A stretch of 64,000 bases of DNA from Phascolomyces articulosus (taxonomy: Eukaryota; Mucoromycota; Mucoromycetes; Mucorales; Lichtheimiaceae). Below, in pieces: positions 50,073 to 61,639 of the stretch. Below the pieces are notes generated by a model that saw only the letters and a list, made by a program, of their open reading frames with translations, was not told where the DNA came from and made no database searches. Position 1 is the first letter of the stretch; every line of letters starts with the position of its first letter. The translations under genes were made by a program, and so were the position numbers. Location: NCBI GenBank assembly GCA_025677815.1, contig JAIXMP010000034.1:62001-126000 (forward strand), given 5' to 3'.

Positions 50073-50535
50073 AATTATCTCTGTTTATTAACACCAATAT
50101 CACTACTAAAAAACACTATAATCAAGGCAATCTCTTTATTTTTGTTGTTATAGTTAATAATCGTTTCGAAGAGTCTGTTTTCTTTTTTTCTTATATGTCA
50201 CATATCTTCATTTATAAAAATTATTTGTTGCATAATTTAATTGAACAAACACTGGAGGATGGAAGTATATCTTTTTTAGAGGGATTGAATTTTTTTTCTA
50301 GTCTTTCCTTTACTTAAAACCATTGTGAAAAAATCATTTTAAGCAAGCTTGTAGTGATACTGGTATTTTAAATCCACTAATCTAAAAGGTTTTTTTACAA
50401 GCAACCACTGCTGGTGCTCTTTGACTCAAATATGAACCTTATAATATAAAAAAAACATTTATTGGCGGAGTATTTCCTTTTTTGTAAGAGGGCAAACATA
50501 AGTCGTAAATACCATAGATAAATCTAACAATTCTA
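50073..50535. other. Spacer with dispersed motif copy 2
   Basis: AT-rich; holds the second copy of the dispersed motif (about 50440-50500) immediately outside the left end of the TIR element. No gene. Confidence 0.4.
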
Positions 50536-50684
50536 ATGATTGGCAGGGTCTTTTTTCCCATCATGGCAGTGTTTTTTATTTTTACATGTTGACAGTTGGG
50601 GGGTGCCTTGATTGGCAGGAGGTGAAAATGACAATGGCTGTGTAATTTTGCGGTGTTGGCAGATTTATAAATTCATTTTGGCAA
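50536..50684 (+). repeat. Left terminal inverted repeat
   Basis: Aligns with the complement of 53698-53872, allowing one ~20-bp length difference. Landmarks from the tip inward: GATTGGCAGGGTCTTTT, CCCATCATGGCAGT, TTTACATGTTGACAGTTGGG, GATTGGCAGGAGGTGAAAAT, GGTGTTGGCAGA. Confidence 0.85.
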
Positions 50685-51317
50685 TTTTATTCTCTTCAAT
50701 CGGCAGCTTCTTTTTACTTTTAAATATTTCATAGTTTATCAAAAAAAAAAACATTCGTGAAAATGAAAAAAAATTGATGAGCAGAAAAAAAAATACAGCT
50801 TTCTCTCCCCATTTTTACAGCGCGGCGCAAACGAAAGAGAATGGCGGATCCATCCTTGGGAGTCTCCGGTGGTGACTTGGTGCGCAGAGTCGACAATACT
50901 CATAGTAAAGGATTGCACAAAAAAAAATTAGCATTAAGGCGATCCCATTCCACTCTAAACCCAAAGATTGGAATGAAATCAATTTCCAACGTAATTTTAG
51001 GCCATGTTTTTTTTGTGCAACCCCTTATTATGAATATTCATACATATACACTATTAAACATTGCTGTCCCATTTCGTGGAACCTTTCATTATACTTCTTG
51101 TTAGATCTTTACATATAATCTCTTGTCCCATTTCGTGCAACACTTTATTATGCTCCTTGCTAGATCTTCATGTGGATACTCGATCCTATGCTGCTATTAT
51201 AGCGTTGCAAGGAATATATCTTTGCTATAGTTTATTCTTCTTCCCGTTTGAATTTGTGAATATAGACTTCTCTTTACTTTATCCATCTAATTTCTTATTA
51301 CATATTTTTTTTTCAAC

Positions 51318-51765
51318 ATGACAAATATTGTTCTTTCGCATAAAGAAATACGTAAAACTGTCAATGTCAGTGAAGGAGATGACCCTTATATTGGTATGTT
51401 TATATTATTGAGGGATATTGCCTTTTAGTCACTCTTCTAACATTTTAATAGAAGAATTTATTAGAATCTTAGATGCAGTGCGGTTGGAAGAAGAATATAA
51501 ACCAGATGACGACCTTCCATGTGTTAAAATGGTGAATGATCTGGTGGAACAGGTGAAACAGCTCCAAAAAGAAGTCGCAACACTGACAAATGACAAAAAA
51601 CGAACATACACTGAATGGAACAAGAATGATCCAGAAATCAAGGCAACAATAAAGAAATGTGCACTCAGTAGGTGCGGGTATGGCGAAACCAAAATTCCAC
51701 CAGCTACAATACATCACTATGCTATAAATTATTTAATAACTGAGGATGGCCAGACAGCTTTTTAG
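51318..51765 (+). CDS. Hypothetical protein inside TIR element
   Basis: Exons 51318-51393 and 51452-51765 join in phase across a GTATGT...AATAG intron to give 129 aa. The protein has an N-terminal acidic segment, an amphipathic coiled-coil-like stretch (MVNDLVEQVKQLQKEVATL) and a C-terminal KKCALSRCGYGETKIPPATI region with two cysteines. No catalytic motif is visible. A further exon-like piece (about 51834-51972, GWNIQIPEKIIYKFTKQHKI) may belong to the same gene, but a stop at 51763-51765 intervenes. Likely an accessory or DNA-binding protein of the element; function unknown. Confidence 0.6.
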
Positions 51766-52089
51766 AGAACATAATTTGAAAACCAAATAAACTTTTTTTT
51801 TCTACATACTGTAATCTATTTTTTTTTCTTTAGGGTTGAAGGGGGGTGGAATATACAAATACCGGAAAAGATAATTTACAAATTTACAAAGCAGCATAAG
51901 ATCCGAAATTATTTTATATCCCGAGATCATATGGTTACACAAAGAGAACAAAATAAACTATTTAAATTGAAGGCAAGTATATTTTCCAAATGTACAAATT
52001 AATATATCTTTTTTTTTAAAAAAAAAAATGCCATGCAAAAAAACAACAACTTGTACAATACATCAATCACTGAAATGTTCGAATCATGT

Positions 52090-52587
52090 GGATAGGATAA
52101 TTCTATGATGGAATTATACATTCCCAGTAAGTTCAATCAAACTTTACCATTTTTGAAAAAACATATTACTTATATAATTCCACTTATATAGATACACAGT
52201 CGGATATTCGACCAGAAGAAGAACTGGATAACCTGGTTTACCTTGGAAATAACCAAATGGAAATGGGTAAGTCCTAAATATATTTTACTATTATTTAAAA
52301 ATGCATGTAACGGGTTAACATTTGGTTTACTGATGTAATAATATATTTTTTCTGTTCATGCCAAACAGTCCATAATCGAGGTACCTAGGAGGGCCAGGTC
52401 AAACACAATCGCAGGGAGTTGGATCGAACATTTTACGATAGCAATAAACAAGCACATCTGATCCACCTCCGCTTCAACGAGGGATTGTCAATCCGCAAGG
52501 CAGCTGAAATGGCTGAGATCCCCAAATCAACTGCCAAGCGGTACATAACGAAATCAAAAGAAGAAAATATAAATAAAGTTTCTTAAA
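52090..52587 (+). pseudogene. Helix-turn-helix protein fragment of the TIR element
   Basis: Exon-like pieces: MMELYIP at about 52108-52131 with a GTAAGT donor; after an AG at 52191-52192, NTQSDIRPEEELDNLVYLGN to 52266; then, after CAAACAG, HNRGT, TAG (52386-52388), EGQVKHNRRELDRTFYDSNK and LSIRKAAEMAEIPKSTAKRY to a stop at 52585-52587. The last block is a helix-turn-helix of the type that opens many transposases. A single in-frame TAG breaks it; CAG would restore Gln. Confidence 0.55.
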
Positions 52588-52799
52588 AAATAATGATTAA
52601 TTCGATTGGTTTGGGTTATGAATAAATGGTGGTGGTATAAATGAGTAGGATCGTAGGAATATTAAGATGAAGGTTGTAGAATAGTTATATGAGTAAGACC
52701 CTATTCATTACTCTTGAATATTTTGTTTTTGATTTCCTCCAGATACAAGATATAACATCTAGTCTTACTATTTTTATTTATTCATTTATTTATGAAAGT

Positions 52800-53230
52800 A
52801 CTCACTTTTTATAGGAGTTGATGAGGATGTGTGCCTGAGTGGGGTACCTGTGTGTTACAATAAATATTTGTATATAAAATCCCTGGATTCATTGTTATCC
52901 TTATCTAAAATGGCATTCTTGTACGCTCATGCATCTTCAATCGTTGTACTCCTCAAAATAAAAGGTACGTTTTATTCATTATTCATACTTTTTCTCTTGC
53001 TAATAACTACTTTTTGTTTATAAAACTTGTTCAAAAATACCCTTCTTTGTGTAAAAATTTGACTCATACCAACCGGCACCTTTTATAATTACAACATAGA
53101 AGGATGAGAGGTATATGAAGAAATCCATCGTCGACAACGGGTCAAGCTACCGGGAGTCCGGGAGATACAAAGCAGCAAGTAATCAACATGTATTTCACTG
53201 GATGAAAGGACCAAGAATACAGTTGCAAAA
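52800..53230 (+). pseudogene. Exon-like coding pieces near right end of TIR element
   Basis: A frame at about 52815-52965 (VDEDVCLSGVPVCYNKYLYI, then LLSLSKMAFLYAHASSIVVL) ends at a GTACGT donor. A second (about 53100-53230) reads KDEKYMKK-like basic residues, then SIVDNGSSYRESGRYKAASN and QHVFHWMKGP, and runs into a 22-base A tract. The two do not join in phase. Possibly remains of a transposase, but no D, D or E/D motif could be placed. Confidence 0.35.
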
Positions 53231-53697
53231 AAAAAAAAAAAAAAAAAATCAGTGTAACAAGGAAAACTGTTTGCCGGAATTTGGCTGAGTGAATGAAAAT
53301 CAGCTATGCTTTGAAATTGCTTGAAGGATGTATATTTCTGCAAGGTCGTATAGACAGCGACATGGTTCGTGAAGTGATATATTATAGATTAGAATCTTTT
53401 TTAATCTGTATAAAATAAAAATCTTTTGTATAATCCGCCTGCATTTTTACCATTTAATTGTATTATTCATTTTGAGTCATCTATATATTTGAACAACAAC
53501 ATTTAACGATAACTTAACACAAATGACAAAATATTCACCTAAGAATAATCAAGGTAACAATTTTTTCGTTTTCATTTCTAGTGATTGAGCCATTATCCAA
53601 CTTGAAAACCATCATTTTTGTTCATAAAAAAAGAACTTTTTAACTCTTATTCAATAATATTTAAAATAAAAAGACCAATGTGATCCTTCCCCCCAGA

Positions 53698-53872
53698 TAG
53701 CCAAGATGAATTTCATAATTCTGCCAACACCCCCAAATTACACTGCCATTGTCATTTTCACCTCCTGCCAATCACAAAAATCACACCATCAATCAAAGGC
53801 ATCCCCCCACTGCCAACATGTAAAAAAAAAAAAATAGAACTGCCATGATGGGGAAAAGACTCCGCCAATCAT
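53698..53872 (-). repeat. Right terminal inverted repeat
   Basis: Complement of 50536-50684. Landmarks: AGCCAAGATGAATTTCAT, TCTGCCAACACC, CACTGCCATTGTC, CCTGCCAATCA, CACTGCCAACATG, AACTGCCATGATGGG, CCGCCAATCAT. Confidence 0.85.
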
Positions 53873-54013
53873 TAGGAAAAATCCTGGAGTAGCTTCTTTT
53901 TTCAATGATGTGCCTCAAAAAAGAAAGTCTGGGAACCGGGTGCGTTTCCTTACCGTATTTGGTATGTCGATTCTGCTGAGCGAACAGGTCAGTTCTTTTT
54001 TTTTCGTTTCAGG

Positions 54014-54024
54014 TATATATAAAG
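54014..54024 (+). promoter_or_regulatory. TATA box of PY-motif membrane protein gene
   Basis: TATATATAAAG lies 57 bp upstream of the ATG at 54081. Confidence 0.55.
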
Positions 54025-54080
54025 GATCAAGATTTGAGGGAGTTTTCATTTTAAAAATAATATCTCTATAATAAAAGGAA

Positions 54081-54625
54081 ATGAATAAAGGACTTCATAT
54101 TTTTATTGTTATCTTTATCTTTGTTTCTACCATTATTGGCTTTTACTGGGCTTTTATTCATAAATCACGAAATCATAAAAACAAAGAACAGCAATTGTTG
54201 GGTACCAATAGCACAACAGCTCAAGCACATAACATAACAATCAATCAACAAGGTATTGTTCATATACAAGATGATATGCTCTTTCTATCTTTATTTTTAC
54301 ACTAATAACACATATATTCTAACGTTATTTTTGTTGATTGTATATAGAACCTTGGAATAATAATGACAATCATGTATGTCCAACGTGTTCACAAGCTATA
54401 CATTATCACCAACATAATCGCCACCCACCACAGCAATTCGGTAACCAACCTTCTCAACCATTTGGTAATCAACCCCCTCCACCATACCAACAATCATCAC
54501 AACAATTCTTTAATATGCCATCCAGTAGCAGTAGTAATGCCATGACAAAGGCAACGGTACCAGAAAGTCAACACCATACAGCAATTCAGTTGAAAAATGA
54601 TTTTCCTCCTCCACCACCCTATTGA
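54081..54625 (+). CDS. Single-pass membrane protein with PPxY motifs
   Basis: Exons 54081-54252 and 54348-54625 join in phase 1 to give 149 aa. Residues 5-26 (LHIFIVIFIFVSTIIGFYWA) form one membrane helix, followed by basic KSRNHKNK, which suggests an N-out/C-in anchor. The tail has CPTCSQAIH (a lone CxxC), Gln/Asn/Pro-rich repeats (QFGNQPSQPFGNQPPPPYQQ) and ends in PPPPPY. Two PPPPY motifs fit ligands of WW-domain ubiquitin ligases such as Rsp5/Nedd4, so it may be an adaptor for membrane-protein ubiquitylation. The role is inferred from the motifs alone. It starts only 209 bp beyond the TIR element. Confidence 0.75.
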
Positions 54626-55130
54626 AACAGAAATATGGGTTCCTCTGTTCTTGTACAAACTGATTACACCGTAAAAAATACTAGCTTTCAAACCAATATG
54701 GTCGTTCATCCTCCTCATTCTCGTGACGATTAACTGTCATTATTAACAAGAACCACATGTTATTATATATATATATATACCCTTATTTTATTCCTCTAAT
54801 TTTTCCTCCTTCTGCTTTTCGTCATATAAATTTTTCCATATCATTGTACTATAATGGTCATCCAAAAAAACATGTAGACTACCAAAGAATCTAGGATGCA
54901 TTATTATTGATAGGCTAATATCGAAAATAAAGCATTTTCTTCCTTTGTATAGTTTCTGTCCCTGACCTTCCTCTTATCTCTTATAAAATACATTTTTATC
55001 AATTGCTGGTTGCAATTTTTATATTGATGATGAGTGGGGAAAAAAGTGTCTATTTCTATAGATATCGTCGCAATCATTTAAAACCATCTACTTTCTAATT
55101 TTACGTACCTTTTAAAATCAATGTTGTGTT
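54626..55130. other. Intergenic, no gene seen
   Basis: AT-rich 3' region of the PY-motif gene with a short AT microsatellite at 54758-54780. Confidence 0.45.
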
Positions 55131-55133
55131 AGA

Positions 55134-55546
55134 ATGAAGGGAATTAAAGTCGCTATGTATCCGTGTGCTTGTATAGGTCTTATTTTGAACTGTTTGGAAC
55201 AAAGCCATAAAATTGTAAGTCATTAAATTATTCACCATGTGTTGTTTAATATCGATACTGCATATAATTCATTGTTGAAACCAATTGATAATTACGAGGA
55301 TCATTGGATAATAACACAATTGTTTATTCAGTTGTAAGTCGATATAATAAGACTCAAGCATTTTTAGATGGTCGTATCGATTGTGAATGTAGTATATTGT
55401 TATTTACAAAGCATATTACAGAAGGTAGATTATTCTTGTATTCTCAATCATGCTACCCTATGGAAACGTCGCGTGTGTTCACTGGAAGTATATATTCCAG
55501 CAATAAACCATTAGTTATTTTAGCTTTTGCAAGGACAAAGAGTTAA
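55134..55546 (+). CDS. Possible small spliced gene, structure unresolved
   Basis: An ATG at 55134 opens MKGIKVAMYPCACIGLILNC followed by LEQSHKI and a GTAAGT donor. A second open stretch (about 55290-55546) reads NNTIVYSVVSRYNKTQAFLD, GRIDCECSILLFTKHITEG and ends ILAFARTKS stop. The two do not join in a matching phase at the AG sites I could see, so either an exon is missed or the gene is broken. The second part is well-behaved protein sequence with several Cys; no family recognised. Confidence 0.35.
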
Positions 55547-57222
55547 TTATACTGTGTAGTGTTAAACTACTAATATAATTTCTTTTCCGTAGTAGTATAC
55601 TAAAGACAGAAGAACAGACATAAATATAAAGGATTTTGTTCGCAGAAGAATGCAAATAATATGGCATTACTACGCTTACGTACTGAATATGGAATGAACA
55701 AACTTTTTTCTTTCGAAATACTCTTGCAAATCCAGATCATTAATCAATACTACCGATAAATTGGTGCAGATCTTTGATTATGACCAGGCGAAAATAAAAA
55801 TAAACTTTGTTGTCATGAACCAGGTACACTCAATCAAGCACCTCTTACAACTTTATTTTCGTGACAGTGACATTATTGCCAACTTCATTTTTGATATTGA
55901 ATTTATTTTTTTTATCATACATGTTCACGATAATGGATATTAATACCAACATCATCTATTAAGCAGCAACTGGTATATGGACAATATACACCTCCAAACT
56001 TAACGACCGCGTTAAGAGCATATATAACAACAAATCATTCATGTATTCACTGTTACACACACATTACTGTTAAACTTATTCTTTAACCTTAATAACCCGC
56101 TCCTTATGACATTTGCGCTCATACCACGACGTGTCCTTGTTGTCATTGTTAACTTTGGATAACACGGTTTGATTCGCGGGAAAATGTTCTAATTTGCATT
56201 GGATTTTCCAGGTGAATGTTCTTGGTAAGACTTTTTTTTATCTATACAACTAAGAATAGATGAACATTTGGTGTGTACAGTAAAATATTACAAACTTATG
56301 CAGTTAGAGTGTGATGATAGGTACAAAAAAAAGAGAATACAGTGATTTTCTTTTTCCCACGACGTTGGTATTGAGAAAATGCGGCATTTTTTTTTTTGGG
56401 AACCCTGTATGTATACTGCATGTTCTCCTTCCCATTTTTCCAACAGTGATATTTGCCAATATAAACAGAGTAAAAACGTTTTATGATCGGATATCTAGAA
56501 TATAACATGATGATAAGTAGCAAAAAACACTTGTTCTGACACAAGAGCTTCTATGTAAATCACGTTTTTTTTTTCCAAAAAAAAAAAAAATAATAGTACC
56601 AAAGGTACTTACCATCTAAGGATGAATTACATGGTACATTTTCATGCCCACGTCGTCAATTAAACCAACATGATGGTATATATTCTTTCCATTACTATTA
56701 TCCGTTCTTCTCTGGACAAACCACACGACTATTTTTTTTTTGGGTAGCACTAAATAACTATGAGAAGGAAAGTCTCTCAACTGGATAATGGATGGGAAAC
56801 GATAATAGCGCTTACCTCCATATGCTATTACTGTCATCACTCTATCATTCACCATAGAAGACAAAAAATGATTGATATAGCAGTTCACAACAAGTTTTTT
56901 TTCTTGATCAAAGGAGTTATTGGCAATATTCACTGCACCACCCATATCATTTGTAACCTAGTCAGCAATAAAAAAAGTAATGTATCAATATAGTTTTGAT
57001 ATGTCCATGTCTACAAACTTCTGTTGATTTCTTGCTTGAAGAAACACAATTGCTATTTAATATAATAATCATCTTATTGATCAATGAATAACAGAGGTTA
57101 CGTCATTATAAATATTATTATAATCATAGTTTGTTCTTATCGTAATACGAAACAATATAGCAATTCAATCAAAATATATCGTAAACAAATTACTTTTTAT
57201 TATAAAAGATCAGATACAACAA
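55547..57222. other. Repeat-rich stretch, no firm gene
   Basis: Contains the minus-strand relic LVIIKDLHQFIGSID (about 55745-55795), which parallels a copy near 29.1 kb. A 109-codon minus-strand frame with a proper ATG (56945-56616, MGGAVNIANNSFDQEKKLVV...) is unrecognised and I do not treat it as established. The rest is AT-rich. Confidence 0.4.
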
Positions 57223-60172
57223 TCATTGCAAATAAACGCATAATGCATGAGGGTGCTGGTGAGTGTTAGCTTGATTCAGGCAATCACTCCATCCTTGCTG
57301 GCCAGTAATTAAACCGCGTCTTCGAGCAGCAGCTTGAAAAGATGGTAAAACTTCTTCATTTACTTCACCTCTGTTTATTGTACACATATCGACAAAAGAT
57401 TTACCACCTGGTACATGGCAGAGCAAAAGCCGAAGATGGTACTTTTCAACCTCTCGAGGGGACACAGCAAACATTCTACCAATGGTACCACCATGACCTC
57501 GTTCTCGAACTTTCCAACTACGTGTACGCTTAACAAATACATACTCTTCAGGGAAATTGATGTAAAGGGTATTTTGATGAGCAGTATTATCTGGGTGTTA
57601 TCTGTTATATTCAAACCATGCTGTTAATGTAGTTTCATGAGCACGGCCTTGAATCACATCTGTGGGATTTTCTCCCTCATGAAAATACACCAATTGTTCA
57701 TCCTGAAGATGGATTGCCAACCGTTCATGTGCAGGAAATTCGCGATGTAAGGAGAACGAAAATAAACGCCAATATCCCTCAGAAGCAGAAACATAGCGAG
57801 CATCAAGGAAGGTGCTGATTTCGTCATATGTCTGTACTTCGTCATCATCAGGGTTCGCGGCAGGCTGTCGATTTTGTACTGCTCTTGCTGATGCTCGATC
57901 ATGGCCTTTGTAGACATATTTATAAACGTATTTGATTGAATGGATGGAGGCGCAGATTTCAACATTAATAAGAGCATCATATTTTGTACAAAGATAAATA
58001 TTGTGTGGGACAACCCATTCGTTATGAATTCTACAGCCTGCTTTCGTTATATAGTCTCCGTTATTTCGACGTCGATAAATTGGATAAGCATTTTCGTTCA
58101 TTTCTATTTCTTGTCTGAGTTGTTTGGAATAACCTTTGGTGCATCTATTATCTTTCATATATGGTGAACGTGGATTTAAGTGACCACAGGGACCGTGGAT
58201 CATATGTTGTTGAACAGTATTACGTGCATCAGAATAATCTTCTGCATTGGGTAATTCAGCAGAAACAGTATTGTCACAATCAGTGGAAGTTACAGGTTTA
58301 TCTTCATTGGCAAGAATAAGCAAAATGTATGCATATGGGAGCCCGCGCTTCTGAAATTCCACCATATGAACATGGGCAAATACCCGGCCTAAAACCATAT
58401 CCTTTATAAGGTCATTCATTAATTGCTTGAGCTTTAGTCTAAAAACACATGTGCTAATGTCTGGACGGTCAGGTGCATGTTGGCCTGGTAAAAGGGATCG
58501 TTGGATTTCTGGCCAGTTTGGATTGCATGCGAAGGTTATAAAAAGGTCGGGTTTGCCAAAACGGCGCACAATACTCATTGCATCTTGATACAATTGTTGC
58601 ATATGTCGAGGAGAGCCAATAAAAGATGATGGCAAAATAACACGTCTTCCAAGAGCTGCCATATTATTATCACCAACATCCATAGCATCAGCTACACTAC
58701 GATACAAATCGGATCGTATACTTTCTTGATTATGGCGGATATAACCTAAACGGTTTGCTTCCAATTTGGCGTACATATCAACAATATATTGTTGAAACAA
58801 TTTTCCAAAGCAATGAAGATCATTTGTATTATTGTTATTATGAACACGGATCATGAGACGATATTTATAAAAGTCCATTGGGGTGATGTTACGATTATTT
58901 GCTCTTGTATTGATGGTCCATCCTTCATCTCCTATTTATCATTTTATTTATTCTATTAATAATACAATATCTCAATCGTCGCCTTTAGATAAATTAACTA
59001 AAAACCTGAACACACCTCGAGGAAAAATAAGAACATATTGAATTGGATCATAAAAACGATGCACCTCACTGATCCGTTCTAACTGATTGGATCTGGTTCT
59101 CAATACAATATCTCGATTTCCAATATTTTCATCATCATGATTACCCACAATAATAATTCCAACTTCCCCAGCAGTAGGTGCATTGTAACGTCGACGATCA
59201 GGGGTATTTTCGGATCTAATAATCATCCTGACATTATCGACGCCATGTTGATGTGCAATTTGTGCCATATTTTGGAAAGATCGAACGAATGGATTTATAT
59301 CATGAATAAGTGCTTGCGATGATTGGAGAATATTATTATCAAGTTGTACATTTGAAACAACTTGTCGATTTGCTGTTTCAGTTGCTGGATCGTGTATATA
59401 AATTTGGGCAAATGCAGCTCTATTATCATCAGCAGGTAATTAAGAACCAATGTGATAGTAAAGATTTCCATGAATACGAAAATTATATGCCCCGCCATTC
59501 GAATTTGCAACAGTCTGATCAATGTTGACACCAAGAGAAGTGAAACTTAATGAGCTGTTGTAAGCACGAATGTATTTACGAAAATGTTGGGAAGCTGGGT
59601 CAGTACTGCGTAATTGTTGAGAAATTGCGGGTGGTGTTGGATTTAATGGAGGAAGTTCGACTGCTCTTTCCTGACAGCAAAGGTTGAAAGAAGGACTCCT
59701 GATAGAACTTTCAGAGATACGTTCTTGGATAAAGAGTTGAGCATGTCAGCTATTACACTCAATATCCATAGAATCAAGAGAGTCGCGTGGTGGAGTGTTA
59801 TTACTTGAAACGCGGGCGATGCTATGATGCTGAACCACAATCATATTTATAATAATAATTAATACTCAAACTCAAATAATAATGTATAGATAAGTTCCCA
59901 ATAAGATATCAAACTAAAATATTGAGCTTACATTTTGCTGTTGGATGTTATTGGGACGGGGACGATAATGGGGCAAGATCGATGAGTATTACGTAAATGA
60001 CCTTCTTGACCACAGCATGCGCAAACACAAACAGGAGGAGTTGCTCCGAGATTAGGTTCCTCATTGTTGATATTTGAAGGATTGTTGGGGCAAGAACTGT
60101 GAGTACTGCGTGAATGACCTTGGGCGCAGCTTGCATAGACAGGAACAGGTACAGAAATATGAGAGTCATCAT
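57223..60172 (-). pseudogene. Helitron Rep/helicase protein, truncated and mutated
   Basis: Rolling-circle transposon protein read on the minus strand. Upstream zinc-knuckle-like repeats (CCGQEGHLRNTHRSCP) lie near 60100-59950. Then come ELPPLNP, FTSLGVNIDQTVANSNGGAY, FRIHGNLYYHIGS, TAA (59440-59442) and LPADD. An intron (59015-58932) restores FPRGDEGWTINT. The 58878-57601 frame holds the Rep domain: PDLFITFACNPNWPEI, VEFQKRGLPYAYIL, PHNIYLCTKYDALINVEICA and KYVYKYVYKG. A TAA at 57598-57600 is followed in frame by INFPEEYVFV and LLCHVPGGKSFVDM, after which homology stops at 57223. The Pif1-type helicase is missing. The HUH motif is PYAY instead of PHAH. Confidence 0.9.
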
Positions 60173-60412
60173 AATACGTTCCTCATTCTGATTCTGTTAA
60201 CGCGTTGCTAATCTGTTCGGATTGAAAGACAACCGCGATGAGTAGTGCGTCGATGGCCAGGTAAACCGCAAGTGTTGCAAATGGGAGTAGAGTTTTAATA
60301 GAGAGTAAACTTATTTTTTTTTTTATAAGTATAAAAACCATAAAAACCTCTGTTATAAAAAAAAACTTTTATTATCGGAGCTATTTCCTTTTTTGGATTT
60401 TAGCAAATATAA
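60173..60412. other. Spacer with dispersed motif copy 3
   Basis: Lies between the Helitron 5' end and the shared HET C flank. Third copy of the ~60-bp motif at about 60345-60410. Confidence 0.45.
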
Positions 60413-60986
60413 CTCGAACAATGTATATTGCATAAACAGCGGTATTGATTGTCTCTTATTCTTCTTCCTTCTTACAGGTATGCGCGACACGATTCTTTCA
60501 ATTGCCTGCCACGTATCGCTATTCTATAAGCTTACTAGTCTCACGGAAATTATGCAGCACATGCAGAAAAAGAAAAAGAAACTTCATATTTTAAAAAGTT
60601 GAGTCAACTTAGCCATGATTCTAAAATAAGAACAATCGTCTTTTTTTTTTTTTGGAAGAAAGGACAGCATTATACCAATATTCATATCTTAAAAAAGGAT
60701 CCTAATGTATTCTTATTGTCTGTTCACAGTATACGATTATGCGTGTTAATAGTAATATTAATAGTAAGTGAAGATGCCCGTGCCTTTACTGTGTCATCCT
60801 CCTGATGATGGTCTTCTTTTTACCAATACTTTATTTTAATATAGCATAATACTATAGAGTTTTAAAGGAATCGCTATGTTTTTATATACACTAACAATTC
60901 GCCTCCTGTCTTTCTCTGATGTTATTTTATTATTATTATCATTATGTACGTATAAATCATTTTTCTTTGCCATTATTTATCCTATT

Positions 60987-61392
60987 TGGGCTTCGGCACC
61001 TTGCATTTTGGTGTTCGCGCCCCACCTTCCCACCGCAGAATTTGGAGGTTCGACTCCCGCACCGAGCAGGTCAAGAGTTTTGATGCCGCTTCCTTGTTGA
61101 TTGTCTCTTGAGTGATACTGTCCTTTTTCTGCGCTGACTCCACTTGATCCCCTATCAAGTTTCTCTTTTCTCCATTACTACTCCTATGGGTGCCAAAAGG
61201 GCGTTAATTTGAAATATAAATCATACCAGCAAATGTCTAGCTTAGTATTATTCATTAATTCATTCATCTTGTATAGCATGCTTTCTCTTATACCATCATA
61301 AATCTAAGTACCGCAAGTAACCGGCCACTTTGCCTATAGGACACAGGCCACTTAGTGCTACATTATAAAAAATGGTTGATTTTCTTTATGTG
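60987..61392 (+). mobile_element. SINE-like insertion with tRNA-type B box
   Basis: About 405 bp present here but absent from the homologous HET B flank. TCCTATT flanks it on both sides (60980-60986 and 61393-61399), as a target duplication. The 5' part is GC-rich and contains GGTTCGACTCCC (61047-61058), a perfect RNA polymerase III B box, preceded by a loosely A-box-like TGGGCTTCGGCACC. This is the layout of a tRNA-derived SINE. It does not fold convincingly into a functional tRNA. Confidence 0.68.
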
Positions 61393-61639
61393 TCCTATTG
61401 CTTTTATGACAGTAATAAAACTTATAATTCGTTGGCTAACTTTTTCAAGTATATATATATATATATTAGATACATGATGTTGTACTTAATAAGAGATGAT
61501 AAGATAAAATGTAAAGGTAGAATATTATATGTATTAACAGCATATATAGCATTATATACTATCAGCGTAACCTTTTACTTGTATATACTCAATCAGACAA
61601 TCCACCAATCTATAAACAAATCAAGTGTTTACTATTTGT

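Larger units (their letters stand above)
50536..53872. mobile_element. 3.34-kb TIR element with TA target duplication
   Basis: The left 149 bp (50536-50684) and right 175 bp (53698-53872) are inverted copies, beginning ATGATTGGC and ending GCCAATCAT. Each side is flanked by TA (50534-50535 and 53873-53874), as in Tc1/mariner insertion. Both termini are built of iterated TGCCA/TGGCA motifs, about six per end, every ~25-35 bp. Inside are a 129-aa gene, a helix-turn-helix coding fragment and other exon-like pieces. I see no complete DDE domain, so the element is non-autonomous, degraded or of an unfamiliar type. Confidence 0.82.

Noticed and set aside
56616..56945. 109-codon minus-strand frame with ATG
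   Set aside because: No recognisable motif, no splice or promoter support, in a relic-rich stretch; left as possible but not called a gene.
61010..61070. Functional tRNA gene at the B box
   Set aside because: T-arm and acceptor pairing fail at several positions; a SINE-type head fits better.
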